Assembly (NCBI RefSeq): GCF_000621785.1
Contig: NZ_JHXI01000007.1
Span: forward strand, 124,001-188,000
Origin: Ruminococcus flavefaciens ND2009
Lineage (GTDB): Bacteria > Bacillota > Clostridia > Oscillospirales > Ruminococcaceae
Direction: 5' to 3'
DNA: 64,000 nucleotides
Shown here: positions 42,332 through 51,723 of the stretch, piece by piece
Layout: each line of letters begins with the position of its first letter
Position numbering within the stretch: the stretch's first letter is position 1
Program-made: the position numbers and the translations under genes
The notes under the pieces: generated by a model
The model's input: only the letters and a program-made list of their open reading frames with translations
Told to the model about the DNA's origin: nothing
Databases searched by the model: none

Positions 42332-45109
42332 TTATGAGAAATGCTCCTCAGCAGAGATGCCGAACTTCATCATTTCGGTGACTAGGTTCTTGAAGGTCTC
42401 ACTGTCGGAATTCTGCAGTCTGTTATTGACGTATGACTCAATGCTGTACTGGAAGGTATTGCTTATCTGCTTTGAACCGTCGTATATCTTAGCGGTTATT
42501 ACACTTCTTACATCAGTGATAGCTATAGTATCAATGCTTACGATGTAATAGCTTCCGCTCTTTGTGAACTGTGAAGCAGGTATTGTCTTTGTGACCGTTG
42601 CACCGCTGCTGGTCTTGTATGAGATATTCAGCTTGACGTTGGACATATTCTGATTTGCTGCAAATTTCAGCCTGTACATGAGCACTGTCTTGTTCTCGAA
42701 GGAGACGTTCTTCTTATCGAAGGTCGCTGTTGCTCCGGAGACTGCTGTTGACTTTTCCGCATTTTTCAGCGTGGGAAGGTTCTGTGTACCCATTTTCTTC
42801 TGTGCGGCTGTGAGGTCACTATTGGCGAGATGAGCCGCATTCTTGTTGAAGTGCACCTGTGCGGCTGCACCGTAATTCAGCATATCAACCAGCATTTTCT
42901 TGAAGGTTGCGCTGCTTGAGTTCTGGAGGCGATCCATTGCGTAATCCTTTATGCTGTACTTATCCGGCTTTGTGGAATAAGTCACACCGTTCTTGTCGGC
43001 AAGGAGAGAAGCAGTGAGAGTGCTGCCCATATCCGTGGAAGTAATGCCGTCGAAGGTGAACATATAGTAAACTACTCCGCCGATGGTCTGCTCTTTGTAG
43101 TTTGTGATAGTCCTGTTTACGAGAGTGGGCTTGGATGCACCTGCTGCATACTCCTCCTTGGAAACATCAAGGCGGATATTACTGTAGCCGCTGAGGCTTT
43201 CCTTTGGAACAGCGTAGTACATGGACAGGTCGTTCTGGAATGAGCAGTTGTGCTTGAATTCAATGTTGCTGAGGGTGCTGTCGGTGATATATCCGTCAGT
43301 GTCATCGCTGTCTGCTGTGCGGAAGGTCTCAGTGTAGAAGGGTTCGCTGGCGCCTTTGAGCCGGATATTCATAACGTAGTTTTTGGAAGGCTTCAGACCT
43401 GTGAAGGGACGTCCGTCGTGATCCCTCAGATCCACATAGCTTCCGCCGCCGAAGCTGACCTCATAGCCCCCCTCAGCCACCACATTATACAAGTAGGTAT
43501 TGGTGAGGGTATTGCCGGCGAGAGAGTTCAGCTGTATCGAATCCGGCATCACAGTGATGCTTTCGTATACACCGGGCAGACTGCGGACAGGTACGCCGTA
43601 CTCACGATACGCAGACCTCACGCAGACAGTGAATGAGGGTACATGATAATATGTGCCCACCTTGGGTGCAAGCAGTATCTCGTCTGAATTGTACACAGCG
43701 TTCTTCCTGGGCACTGCATAGATGTCCAGCGAACCGTCATCATTGAGACATGCGCCGGCTGTGTCCAAAAACGACATATTTATATTATAACCGTAAGCGA
43801 TCTGCAGCTTCTCCAACTCGTCGATGTTGGGTTCAGTGAAATAGTAAAAAGGATCCGGCGTAAGTCTCACTCTGTAGATATATGAGCCGTTATACTGCAT
43901 GATCTCGCCTTCTTCGAGGAAGCGCTCGTTTTCGGCGTCATACCAGCCGGTATTGTCAAGGTCGATATTGCAGTTATTATGGTGATATTCTCCGACAGCC
44001 TTGACGGTGCTTCCCGGGTATGGCAGCTCGCCGGTAAATACGATGGGGTCGCCTCTGAAAGATGAATAATCTATGGGATTGTACTTGAACATAGTTAAAT
44101 ATCCCGGTGTTTCAGGGGTATCTATACGGGCGTATTCAACATCTACGTGTTTAGGATCATAGACTGTCCCGTTCCCTCCGACTAATTTGGAACTACCTTC
44201 AAACATAGCTGTACTGCTTGTCACATTGTCTGTGTTCCATTTTTCGGAAACAATGATTTTTATCAGTTCACTGTCTAATCCAAACATTCTAGACATAGCT
44301 TCCACATTTGAAGTATCAAAGTTTGAGAGATCCAGTGATGTCAATGCCGGGCAGTTGTCAAACATACTAATCATATTTGTCACGTTTGAAGTATTAAAAC
44401 TGCTTAGATCCAACGATGTCAGTGCTTTGCATCCAGAAAACATAGATTTCATGGTAGTCACATTCGTAGTATTAAAATTACTGAGATCCAGTGATTTCAA
44501 TTCTTGGCAGCAGTAAAACATATACTCCATGTTAGTCACATTTGAGGTATTAAAACTGCTGAGATCCAGTGATTTCAATCCATAGCAGGTGTAAAACATA
44601 TCGTCCATACCAGTCACATTTGAGGTATTAAAACTGCTGAGATCCAGTGATGATAGTGACTTACATTGCCCAAACATAAGGCTCATGTCAGTCACATTTG
44701 AGGTATTAAAACTGCTGAGATTCAGTGATGATAGTGAACTACATCCTCTAAACATACTGCTCATGTCAGTTACATTTGATGTATCCGCTTTGCTAAGATC
44801 AATGGTCATCACTGATTTGAATTGATAAAATAAACAGTAACAATTGGCAGGCAGTACAGTGCCGGGCGCTGCAACAACAGAAGTCACTCGTTCATCTTCT
44901 TTGAATGCCCTCACATCATCTCTCACAACATTTCCACTGAGGGTCAGCACGCCCGTTGTCTCATCGAGGGTGGCGGTGCTGCCTGCATCTTCCGCCTGTG
45001 CCGTCAGTGAAATGCCGGACAGGTCGAAGGAGCCTGCCTCAAAGGGGGCTGCCCCTCCTATCAGTGTCAGCGCAAGAAACGCTGCCAGCATTTTTCTGAT
45101 ACCTTTCAT
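42332..45109 (-). CDS. Secreted 26-residue-repeat (DUF285) surface protein
   Basis: 925 residues. Signal peptide MKGIRKMLAAFLALTLIGGA. One block of about eight DUF285 repeats (residues about 105-310, SSFNTSNVTDMSLMFGQCKS type), a unique middle (about 340-610, including PGSTVKAVGEYHHNNC), and the shared ~300-residue C-terminal domain ending EEHFS. AAAAGGAG precedes the ATG. Promoter block C lies upstream, the terminator at 42293 downstream, so it is monocistronic. Binding target unknown; related BspA proteins bind host matrix proteins. Confidence 0.87.
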   Translation of the reverse strand: MKGIRKMLAAFLALTLIGGAAPFEAGSFDLSGISLTAQAEDAGSTATLDETTGVLTLSGNVVRDDVRAFKEDERVTSVVAAPGTVLPANCYCLFYQFKSVMTIDLSKADTSNVTDMSSMFRGCSSLSSLNLSSFNTSNVTDMSLMFGQCKSLSSLDLSSFNTSNVTGMDDMFYTCYGLKSLDLSSFNTSNVTNMEYMFYCCQELKSLDLSNFNTTNVTTMKSMFSGCKALTSLDLSSFNTSNVTNMISMFDNCPALTSLDLSNFDTSNVEAMSRMFGLDSELIKIIVSEKWNTDNVTSSTAMFEGSSKLVGGNGTVYDPKHVDVEYARIDTPETPGYLTMFKYNPIDYSSFRGDPIVFTGELPYPGSTVKAVGEYHHNNCNIDLDNTGWYDAENERFLEEGEIMQYNGSYIYRVRLTPDPFYYFTEPNIDELEKLQIAYGYNINMSFLDTAGACLNDDGSLDIYAVPRKNAVYNSDEILLAPKVGTYYHVPSFTVCVRSAYREYGVPVRSLPGVYESITVMPDSIQLNSLAGNTLTNTYLYNVVAEGGYEVSFGGGSYVDLRDHDGRPFTGLKPSKNYVMNIRLKGASEPFYTETFRTADSDDTDGYITDSTLSNIEFKHNCSFQNDLSMYYAVPKESLSGYSNIRLDVSKEEYAAGASKPTLVNRTITNYKEQTIGGVVYYMFTFDGITSTDMGSTLTASLLADKNGVTYSTKPDKYSIKDYAMDRLQNSSSATFKKMLVDMLNYGAAAQVHFNKNAAHLANSDLTAAQKKMGTQNLPTLKNAEKSTAVSGATATFDKKNVSFENKTVLMYRLKFAANQNMSNVKLNISYKTSSGATVTKTIPASQFTKSGSYYIVSIDTIAITDVRSVITAKIYDGSKQISNTFQYSIESYVNNRLQNSDSETFKNLVTEMMKFGISAEEHFS

Positions 45110-45171
45110 AAAACCATCTCCTTTTAATTTTTTAACAAAACGCCTATGTAACGGTATACTTACCTATTTTA

Positions 45172-45253
45172 ATTATAACATTATTACAAGTGGGTGAACA
45201 GTGTACGAAAGGGAACCCTGCGTGTAGAAAAAAACTACCGCATATTCACTGTT
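45172..45253 (-). promoter_or_regulatory. Shared promoter block C
   Basis: TATAAT (45177-45172), 19 nt, AACAGTG (45197-45203), GAAAGGGAACCCTGCG, GTAG-A7-CTAC, CACTGTT (45247-45253). It lies between the two-component operon's terminator and the 925-residue gene. Confidence 0.72.
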
Positions 45254-45261
45254 TTGCACAA

Positions 45262-45298
45262 AAAAGCGGCACAGCCTTTTTGCTGCACCGCCGCTTTT
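45262..45298 (-). terminator. Rho-independent terminator of the two-component operon
   Basis: AAAAGCGG...CCGCTTTT with an inner AGC/GCT pair; T-run on the minus strand just past the response-regulator stop. Confidence 0.8.
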
Positions 45299-45303
45299 TA
45301 TTA

Positions 45304-45933
45304 TTACGGATTGTCGTTAATGACAAGTCCGCCGCCCCGAGCCATTACAGCAAGCTGCAAACGGCTCCTGAAGCCTGTTTTCTCCAGCATTACGGAAATA
45401 TGCTTTTTCACGGCACGCTCGGATATACCGAGCTTCTCACCTATCTCATTGTTTGTAAAGCCGCCAACAAGTCCTCTCAGCACATCAAGCTCACGCTCTG
45501 TGAGATTTGTGCTGATGACCTTGCCGAACCATACCTCGGGCATCTGCGAGGGATAGATCGATTCGCCGTTCATAGTCCTGTCCATAACGTCAAGAAGAGG
45601 TTTTTCCTGCACTTCCTTGTGCCAGAAGCTCTCAACGCCTATTTCCTTTGCTCTGTCGATATAGGTGACCTCCGGCATAGATGTAACAAGCAGTATCTTA
45701 ACCTCGGGACGCTCCTGTTTGATCTGCTTTGCAGCATCAAGACCGTCCCTGCCAACCCCCAGAACAACGTCCATCAGCACAAGGTCGATTTCCTGTTCAC
45801 AGCATATCTGAACAGCTTCATCTGCTGTCTGTGCCATTCCTGCGATCTCATAATCCGGCGAACTCTTCACAGCCGTTTCAAACATCTGCCGCACCATTTT
45901 CTGGTCATCGACAATAAGTACCCTATATGCCAA
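45304..45933 (-). CDS. LuxR/NarL-family response regulator
   Basis: 209 residues. Receiver domain with VDD (8-10), the phospho-acceptor in LVLMDVV (D55), the switch Thr (LLVTSMPE) and Lys (FWHKEVQ). The C-terminal LuxR helix-turn-helix (about 143-205) reads LTERELDVLRGLVGGFTNNE then LGISERAVKKHISVML. The start is TTG at 45933 with GGAGGAATA upstream; the frame overlaps the kinase gene by 11 nt. It probably controls the shared promoter blocks next to it; inferred from proximity. Confidence 0.88.
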   Translation of the reverse strand: MAYRVLIVDDQKMVRQMFETAVKSSPDYEIAGMAQTADEAVQICCEQEIDLVLMDVVLGVGRDGLDAAKQIKQERPEVKILLVTSMPEVTYIDRAKEIGVESFWHKEVQEKPLLDVMDRTMNGESIYPSQMPEVWFGKVISTNLTERELDVLRGLVGGFTNNEIGEKLGISERAVKKHISVMLEKTGFRSRLQLAVMARGGGLVINDNP

Positions 45934-47149
45934 TTTCGTATTCCTCCTGTGCTTTCTCCGGCAGTTGCAGTATCATTTCAAACTGCGGAGAACTGTTTAT
46001 TTTCATCGTACCGCCGATACTTTCTGTCATGCGCCTGAGATTTGCAAGTCCGCCGGTTTCTTTCACAGGCGCACATGGAGGTGTGCCGTTGTTGGTAAAG
46101 TGCATCACATAGCCCTCCGGCGTTTTTTCGATAGAAATATACGCGATATTCCCCTCAGCATGGCGCAGAACATTGGTGACGTGGACTGTTATCGCCGAGT
46201 CCACTACCGATATCAGCGTTTCCTCCTCGGGGAGTTCGCCGTTCAGCTCGATACGGATACCGAGACTGTCTGCGTGTGTCAGACTGAAAAAGCAGGGTTT
46301 CTGCCAGCTTTCCCGTTCCTCATTTTTCAGCAGGGCGGTATTCCTCCGCCACAGTGAGAGCATTTCATTTGTGTCTGTATGTTCGGGATCGGCGAGGAAA
46401 TGCCTTGTCATCAGCAGCATTTCACCAAAGCTGTCATGAATGTGTATTTTGATCTGCAATGTTTCCTTGTCCATGATGATGAACTGTATCGAGGAGTTGA
46501 GTGCCTTTAGCCGTCGGTTGATCTTCTGCACCTTTTTCTGCTTTTCTCGCAGTTCCTCCGTCAGGCGGTATTCCTGCGTGACATCAAAGGCGAGCAGTTC
46601 GTGGATCGTCCTGCCGTCCAGCGTATCCTCACGATGAACAAAGTTATATGCCGAACCGTCCTCCGAGCAGACAATGGGTGCTTCTTCGCCGGAAAAAATC
46701 GTTCTCTGAAAGCCCTCTGCGTCCATAATGCCGCTGCCTGTCAGCTTGCAGGCAATGCTGTTCATACGGCGGTTTGTCAGTTTTGTCAGTCCGCCGTCCC
46801 AATAAAAGCATATTCCGACCGGAAGCTCGTCCATGCATTCCTTGACGGACATCAGCGTCAGACTGCGTTTTCTTGCCCTGATACAGCTCAGGAGTTCCAG
46901 AATGGCAATGCCCGTAAGAACGAGAGCTGCCAGCAAAAGGGCAACAGGCTTTTCGAGATACGCTCTGTTATGATATTTCAGATGATCCATCAATATCTGT
47001 GACAGCACCAGTGGAACGAGCATTTCTGCTGTGGAGATCACGATACGGCTTGCTTTTCCGTCCCACAGTAAATGTATGATCATCATAAGGAAGAAAGTCA
47101 GACAGCAAAGCAGCAGCCACAAAGTCAGTCCGCCAAGTATGCTATCCAT
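45923..47149 (-). CDS. Membrane histidine kinase-like sensor with PAS region
   Basis: About 408 residues; ATG at 47149 follows AGGAGGTG. Two to four hydrophobic segments at about 1-90, a PAS-like region (about 105-200) and a C-terminal HATPase with SVVDSAITVHVTNVLRHAEG (N box) and GGLANLRRMTESIGG (G box). The helical stretch LREKQKKVQKINRRLKALNS may dimerise, but no classical H-box histidine is clear. It overlaps both neighbours, so three genes are co-translated. Confidence 0.78.
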   Translation of the reverse strand: MDSILGGLTLWLLLCCLTFFLMMIIHLLWDGKASRIVISTAEMLVPLVLSQILMDHLKYHNRAYLEKPVALLLAALVLTGIAILELLSCIRARKRSLTLMSVKECMDELPVGICFYWDGGLTKLTNRRMNSIACKLTGSGIMDAEGFQRTIFSGEEAPIVCSEDGSAYNFVHREDTLDGRTIHELLAFDVTQEYRLTEELREKQKKVQKINRRLKALNSSIQFIIMDKETLQIKIHIHDSFGEMLLMTRHFLADPEHTDTNEMLSLWRRNTALLKNEERESWQKPCFFSLTHADSLGIRIELNGELPEEETLISVVDSAITVHVTNVLRHAEGNIAYISIEKTPEGYVMHFTNNGTPPCAPVKETGGLANLRRMTESIGGTMKINSSPQFEMILQLPEKAQEEYEIGI

Positions 47150-48752
47150 TGACTTCACCTCCTGCTGAAAGTGCGATATGCTGAATATCGTCCTCGCTGT
47201 GGGACATCAGCTTCAGCCCGGTATTCTGAATACGAATGCTGTCGGTGTTTACTTCGCCGTCTGTTTCTATAGAGAGCAGAACCGTTTCATCAGGGCTTAT
47301 TCTTACAGAAAGAGTGCTTGCGGTATCTATCACAGACTCAATGACAGCTTCAAAAACATCGTAAGCTGTAATGAGCTTTCCTGATGATATTTCCCTTGCA
47401 TCGCCGTTTATCAGCTCACAGACGATACCGAGCGCCTGTATCTGCTCCAAGCTTTCCCTGACCGAAAGATACAGCTCCTTAGTTGACATTGTGTGGCAGT
47501 TATCAGCGGCAAGCATTAGGTTTGAACATCTCTTGACGTATGTTCCGAACAACAGGCTGAGCTTCATTTTCTGCTCAAGTTCGCCGCTTCCGTTCATGAT
47601 ATTGTCTATCCGCACAAGCTGTGGATGGGTATGTCGGGCAATTTTGTCATAGAGCCTGTTCTGAGTTTCATATTTTGATTTTTCGGCGAGAAATCGGTTT
47701 TCTGCTTCTATAAGGTCATTTTCTCCATCTATCTGTTCGGTAGCGTCCTCAATGTCATGGTTGAGCCGATTTATGGCTGATATGTCTTCGCTCCATGTGA
47801 CGCTTCCGCCTTTTATTGCATAGGTCTTGCGATTATAGTCCTCATTTCCTTCGGTATCAGAATAATCGACTGAATAGTACGCTGTCTTTCCGTCAGCGCT
47901 TTTCATCTCAGCATTGATATGTGTGATCTCAAACAGTCTGTTGTACCCAGTGTTTGAGGGGATAAGCCCGATCCTGATACAGCCTTCCCACAGTCCCATG
48001 TACAAAAAGAGGTATATCTCCTGTATGTTGTAAAGACTGATACCAAGTATGTGCGGCGAGCTTCCGCCGCAGATATAGTAAACGACGATCAGCACAAAAA
48101 CAGCAGCTGCCGGAATGATCGGGATATACCATTTTCTGCGGCACTGCGAAAGCTTACACTTTTTGATGAGCATTATAAAGGAACCAAGCGTGACGACGAA
48201 AGACCATACAAATATGACATAATAGAGCCAGTGATAACTGATATGGTCGCTGGTGTCAGATGTTTTGGTGACTGAAAGCACAAAGTGGTGTATGTCGTTT
48301 GTAATGACGCTTAGCATTAAAAGGCCTGTAACGCCCCAGAACACCTTTATCAATGCAGGCATATCCGCACTTTCATCACGGCTGACATATGATGCTGCGC
48401 TGAAAGAAAGCATAGGCAATGAAATAAAAGAAATATAGAACAAGTAATACAAATAGCGATTAGCAATAGCAGAATGTGTAAACAGCATCCATCGGCATAT
48501 ACGGACAATAAACAGCATCAGCAGAAATACAGCGATCATGACGATATGCCGTCGGATCCGCTTATGAACAGTTCTCTGTGCAACAGCTGCACCCCATGCA
48601 ATGATGATGAAGCTGTACAAGAAAGATGCCGGAGTGTGGATACACGGCGGAACCCATGAAAACTGCGATAGTATATTTACAATGAACGAGATAAAAATGG
48701 CTATGATAAAAGCGACAAAGTAATCCCGTTCAGATCTTGCTTTGAGAAGCAA
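47142..48752 (-). CDS. Membrane sensor, HisKA/HATPase-like, partner of the kinase
   Basis: 536 residues. About seven hydrophobic segments at the N-terminus (12-270) resemble a 7TM sensor, followed by a coiled coil and a degenerate kinase-like C-terminus (HTHPQLVRIDNIMN as possible DHp, then VFEAVIESVIDTASTLSVRI). The GHKL glycine boxes are weak, so it may sense signal while the neighbouring protein phosphorylates. Start is TTG at 48752 with GGGAGG upstream, inside the hipA-like 3' end (23-nt overlap). Confidence 0.7.
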   Translation of the reverse strand: MLLKARSERDYFVAFIIAIFISFIVNILSQFSWVPPCIHTPASFLYSFIIIAWGAAVAQRTVHKRIRRHIVMIAVFLLMLFIVRICRWMLFTHSAIANRYLYYLFYISFISLPMLSFSAASYVSRDESADMPALIKVFWGVTGLLMLSVITNDIHHFVLSVTKTSDTSDHISYHWLYYVIFVWSFVVTLGSFIMLIKKCKLSQCRRKWYIPIIPAAAVFVLIVVYYICGGSSPHILGISLYNIQEIYLFLYMGLWEGCIRIGLIPSNTGYNRLFEITHINAEMKSADGKTAYYSVDYSDTEGNEDYNRKTYAIKGGSVTWSEDISAINRLNHDIEDATEQIDGENDLIEAENRFLAEKSKYETQNRLYDKIARHTHPQLVRIDNIMNGSGELEQKMKLSLLFGTYVKRCSNLMLAADNCHTMSTKELYLSVRESLEQIQALGIVCELINGDAREISSGKLITAYDVFEAVIESVIDTASTLSVRISPDETVLLSIETDGEVNTDSIRIQNTGLKLMSHSEDDIQHIALSAGGEVNG

Positions 48753-50061
48753 TTTCAGACCTCCCGTCGTTTCTGTTATCTGACAATTTAATACCTTTCT
48801 GTATCTCCACGGCTCGCTCCTCGGTGATACCGCATTTTACGGCGTAGCTGAGCCAGTCAGACACAACAGATTCTGTTTCTGATATAGCATTACGGCAGAA
48901 CTCTGCTGTCAGTCCCATGGACTTTCCGCTGGCTATAAGGTCATCTGATGTTATGCCCGATGTTTTACCGTTTATGGACATCTGGTGCTTTGATATCCAC
49001 CTATTGTCAGGATTATATGCAAATGTCAGGTCGTATGCAGGAGACAGCTTCCATTCTCCTTTTCGGTTCATCAGGAATGAGAAATTCTTTACATGGTCGT
49101 CGCAGTTGCCTCCCAGCACTGCAAACGCCATACGCCTGAATATCTGCTCTACGCCGCTTTTTCCTATACCAAGTCTCTTTGCATAATCGGTATACAATTC
49201 ATAACTGCAAACATTCGGAGTGTTATAATCGAAATGCCCGAGTGCAGCAAGAGTCTGCATATGTACTTTATCGCCGTTTACACGGTCAAATCGCTTCGTC
49301 ATAAAATGATGAAGTCCGTCTTTTTCATATATACGGCATTCGCTCATCTCGATGCCGAGGTCAACAGCCATAAGATAGTAAGCGTACTCAATAAGCGAAT
49401 ACTGCTTTTTATCAGCTAAATTGTGGTCGCCATTACCTGATACTCCGTCAAATTTTATGAGCCAGTAATCAAAGCCTTTTCCTGCGTCCACTTGTCCTGA
49501 CTTTACTTCGCCAGTCTTTTCATTCCATGCAACGATAGCTTTTGCTCTTGCGCCGCCTGCTGAAGAGCCTATCTCCAACAGCTGCATTATACTTGCTTCC
49601 TTATCGGAAAACACTGCGCTCTCTTTGCCTGACAACACCTCAGATGCAAGCTTTGTCATTTCTGTCACATCGATCTCGCTGTTTATAAACTCAGGACTTG
49701 TAGCAGGAACATATTCAAGAGCTCCCATACCGCGTTTACCCGTGTAGCACAGCCTTTCTATCGCTGTAAATGTCTCGGATGAACGTCCCTGACCTGCAAG
49801 CCACTTATCTATAACAGCATTACCGAACTTATCAGGCAGAGAATCTGCAAATAGTCCCGGAATACCGTGAAATGCTTCAACACGGCTAAGCTCGGGGAAT
49901 GAATATATCCTGTCGGATAAAGGCATCTTGAATGGGGAAAGCTCTATTCCACTCCTGAGAAACTTTTTGTCATATTCAAAGCTTGACGCTACGTCATCGT
50001 CACCCTGATGAATATATCCTATACGAGTACCCCAGAGGTACACTTCTGCTGTATTTATCAT
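48730..50061 (-). CDS. HipA-like serine/threonine kinase, toxin of a HipBA pair
   Basis: 443 residues. An N-terminal HipA_N domain (about 1-110, VYLWGTRIGYIHQG ... GIPGLFADSLPDKFGN) and a HipA_C kinase domain with GSSAGGARAKAIV (about 166-178), DDHVKNFSFL (about 317-326) and LSPAYDLTFAYN. HipA kinases phosphorylate aminoacyl-tRNA synthetases. Its ATG overlaps the HipB-like TGA. Unusually, it is also overlapped downstream by the two-component sensor gene. Confidence 0.88.
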   Translation of the reverse strand: MINTAEVYLWGTRIGYIHQGDDDVASSFEYDKKFLRSGIELSPFKMPLSDRIYSFPELSRVEAFHGIPGLFADSLPDKFGNAVIDKWLAGQGRSSETFTAIERLCYTGKRGMGALEYVPATSPEFINSEIDVTEMTKLASEVLSGKESAVFSDKEASIMQLLEIGSSAGGARAKAIVAWNEKTGEVKSGQVDAGKGFDYWLIKFDGVSGNGDHNLADKKQYSLIEYAYYLMAVDLGIEMSECRIYEKDGLHHFMTKRFDRVNGDKVHMQTLAALGHFDYNTPNVCSYELYTDYAKRLGIGKSGVEQIFRRMAFAVLGGNCDDHVKNFSFLMNRKGEWKLSPAYDLTFAYNPDNRWISKHQMSINGKTSGITSDDLIASGKSMGLTAEFCRNAISETESVVSDWLSYAVKCGITEERAVEIQKGIKLSDNRNDGRSEIASQSKI

Positions 50062-50396
50062 TCTTCATCGCCCCATTTCCAATCATTATCGTTTTTCTTG
50101 CGTTTTCTGACCCTCTGCTTAGGAGTATAGTTGTCTATATATCGAGAAGGACGCTCCTGCGGATCAGGTATCAGCAGATCAAGTTTTTCTTCAAGGTCAA
50201 CCGCTTTGAGAAGCTTTATAAGATTGAGCATACCTATATCACTGCCATTCTCAAAACGTGCTATTGTGCCGACTGAAACCATTGACTTCTCAGCAAGCTC
50301 TGTTCTTGTCATTGAAGCGGCTATGCGGTACTGCTTGAATCTCGACGAAAGCTCCTTAGCAATAGCCTTATCCTGTAAATCTCTGTTTATCTTCAT
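50058..50396 (-). CDS. HipB-like XRE-family regulator/antitoxin
   Basis: 112 residues from the ATG at 50396, preceded by AAAGGAG; the frame is open upstream to 50459. XRE helix-turn-helix at about 15-70 (LSSRFKQYRIAASMTRTELA, SVGTIARFENGSD). A basic C-terminal tail follows. It represses its own promoter and neutralises the HipA-like kinase in known pairs. It is the first gene of a five-gene overlapping run. Confidence 0.85.
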   Translation of the reverse strand: MKINRDLQDKAIAKELSSRFKQYRIAASMTRTELAEKSMVSVGTIARFENGSDIGMLNLIKLLKAVDLEEKLDLLIPDPQERPSRYIDNYTPKQRVRKRKKNDNDWKWGDEE

Positions 50397-50430
50397 CACG
50401 GACGCTCCTTTCATCAGCTTTGCTGTTTTT

Positions 50431-50459
50431 ATTATACCACAGCAAATAATAAAATGCAA
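50431..50459 (-). promoter_or_regulatory. Promoter of the hipBA/two-component run
   Basis: Minus strand: TTGCAT (50459-50454), 17-nt spacer, TATAAT (50436-50431) within GGTATAAT, 35 nt before the hipB-like start. Confidence 0.7.
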
Positions 50460-50524
50460 TATATTATTTATTAAAGTAAGAAATAGTATCTAAGATAGAA
50501 TATATTATATTTTATTTTGGATTG

Positions 50525-50562
50525 ATCCCGAAAAACGAACACATATGTTCATTTTTCGGGAT
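50525..50562. terminator. Long bidirectional terminator hairpin
   Basis: ATCCCGAAAAA and GAACA pair with TGTTC and TTTTTCGGGAT around CATA: 16 bp with one mismatch. Flanked by T-rich sequence on the plus side. Confidence 0.75.
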
Positions 50563-50699
50563 TTTCTTATGCTTCTTTTTTCGATATACTTGTATTTAAA
50601 GCTTGTTCTTAAAATTGAACAGAAAAATCAAAACTATTCAAATTCAGACAAGAAATACAGTATGTTACATTATTCGAACAGAAGTGTTCATTTACACAA

Positions 50700-51065
50700 T
50701 CATTGATCATCTAGATGATTTGCGAAATATTGTGCCTCTTTTTGGTCAGGTGTACAATTTATATTTGCCGAGTGAGGTCTGTCGTGATTATAGAATCTGA
50801 TATAGTCGTTTACGGATTTTCTGAAATGCTTTTCGGAAGTATAGTCCTTTCGGTAGAGCTCCTCAGTTTTCATATTCTTGAAGAATGATTCGCAGACGGA
50901 ATTATCATAAGGTACTCCTGCTTTTGAAAAAGGCTGAACAATCTTCAATTCGCTATATATCGAGCCTCTGGATATTCCATATTCGTTAGCAAGTACAGTA
51001 ATGCCTTCTCCGGACAAACAGCGTTTTACTATGTTTTCTTTTTCAGTTTTTGAGAGATTTTTCAT
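50700..51065 (-). pseudogene. IS3-family transposase with internal deletion
   Basis: 121 residues from the ATG at 51065 (AGGAGA upstream). The first ~35 residues are the OrfA helix-turn-helix (SKTEKENIVKRCLSGEGITV), joined in frame to the last ~85 residues of an IS3-type integrase (GVPYDNSVCESFFKNMKTEE, YNHDRPHSANINCTPDQKE). Most of OrfA and the first two catalytic acidic residues of the DDE core are gone. It cannot transpose alone. Flanking inverted repeats were not identified. Confidence 0.82.
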
Positions 51066-51213
51066 AATTACATCTCCTGTATTGATTATTCCGCATATAA
51101 GTATAGAGTGGTGATTATTATATAAGCGATTTGCAGAAATGTCAATAGTATTGATTTTATCCTGTTTATGCGTTATAATTAGTAATAATGAAATGATGAA
51201 TGGAGTTATGGAA

Positions 51214-51678
51214 ATGGATAGATCATCAAAAATAGAACTCACTAACATGTGTCTTATATATGATGACAAGCGTGTGCTTGTACAGGAGAAGCAAGGATTG
51301 AAGGAAAAATACAAAGGCGGTCTCGTCTTTCCCGGAGGTCATGTTGAACCCGATGAGTCACTCTTTGATTCTGTCGTCCGTGAAATGAAAGAAGAAACTG
51401 GACTTACAATACATAATCCGCAGCCGTGTGGATTCAAGGACTGGATACTGGAGGACGGTACACGTTATATAGTTCTTCTGTATAAAACAGACCGGTTTGA
51501 AGGGAAGCTTAAAAGCTCCGAAGAAGGCAGAGTTTTCTGGCTTGATAGATCAGAAATAGAAAGTGCAAATCTTATATGGAATATGCGTGAGCTAATGCAG
51601 ATATTTGAGACTGACAGCTTCAGCGAATTCTTCTTCAAGATACAGAATGGTTCATATAAAGGACAGTTATTAGGATAA
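51214..51678 (+). CDS. NUDIX hydrolase
   Basis: 154 residues from ATG 51214 (GGAG eight to nine bases upstream). The Nudix box is complete: GGHVEPDESLFDSVVREMKE then ETGL (G-x5-E-x7-REuxEExGu). It is a MutT/8-oxo-dGTP-type pyrophosphatase by overall look (ELTNMCLIYDDKRVLVQEK at the start), though substrates vary in the family. Confidence 0.9.
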   Translation: MDRSSKIELTNMCLIYDDKRVLVQEKQGLKEKYKGGLVFPGGHVEPDESLFDSVVREMKEETGLTIHNPQPCGFKDWILEDGTRYIVLLYKTDRFEGKLKSSEEGRVFWLDRSEIESANLIWNMRELMQIFETDSFSEFFFKIQNGSYKGQLLG

Positions 51679-51723
51679 TTTACATCAGACATAGTATCAT
51701 TAAAAATGTTTCGGGAGGTTACA

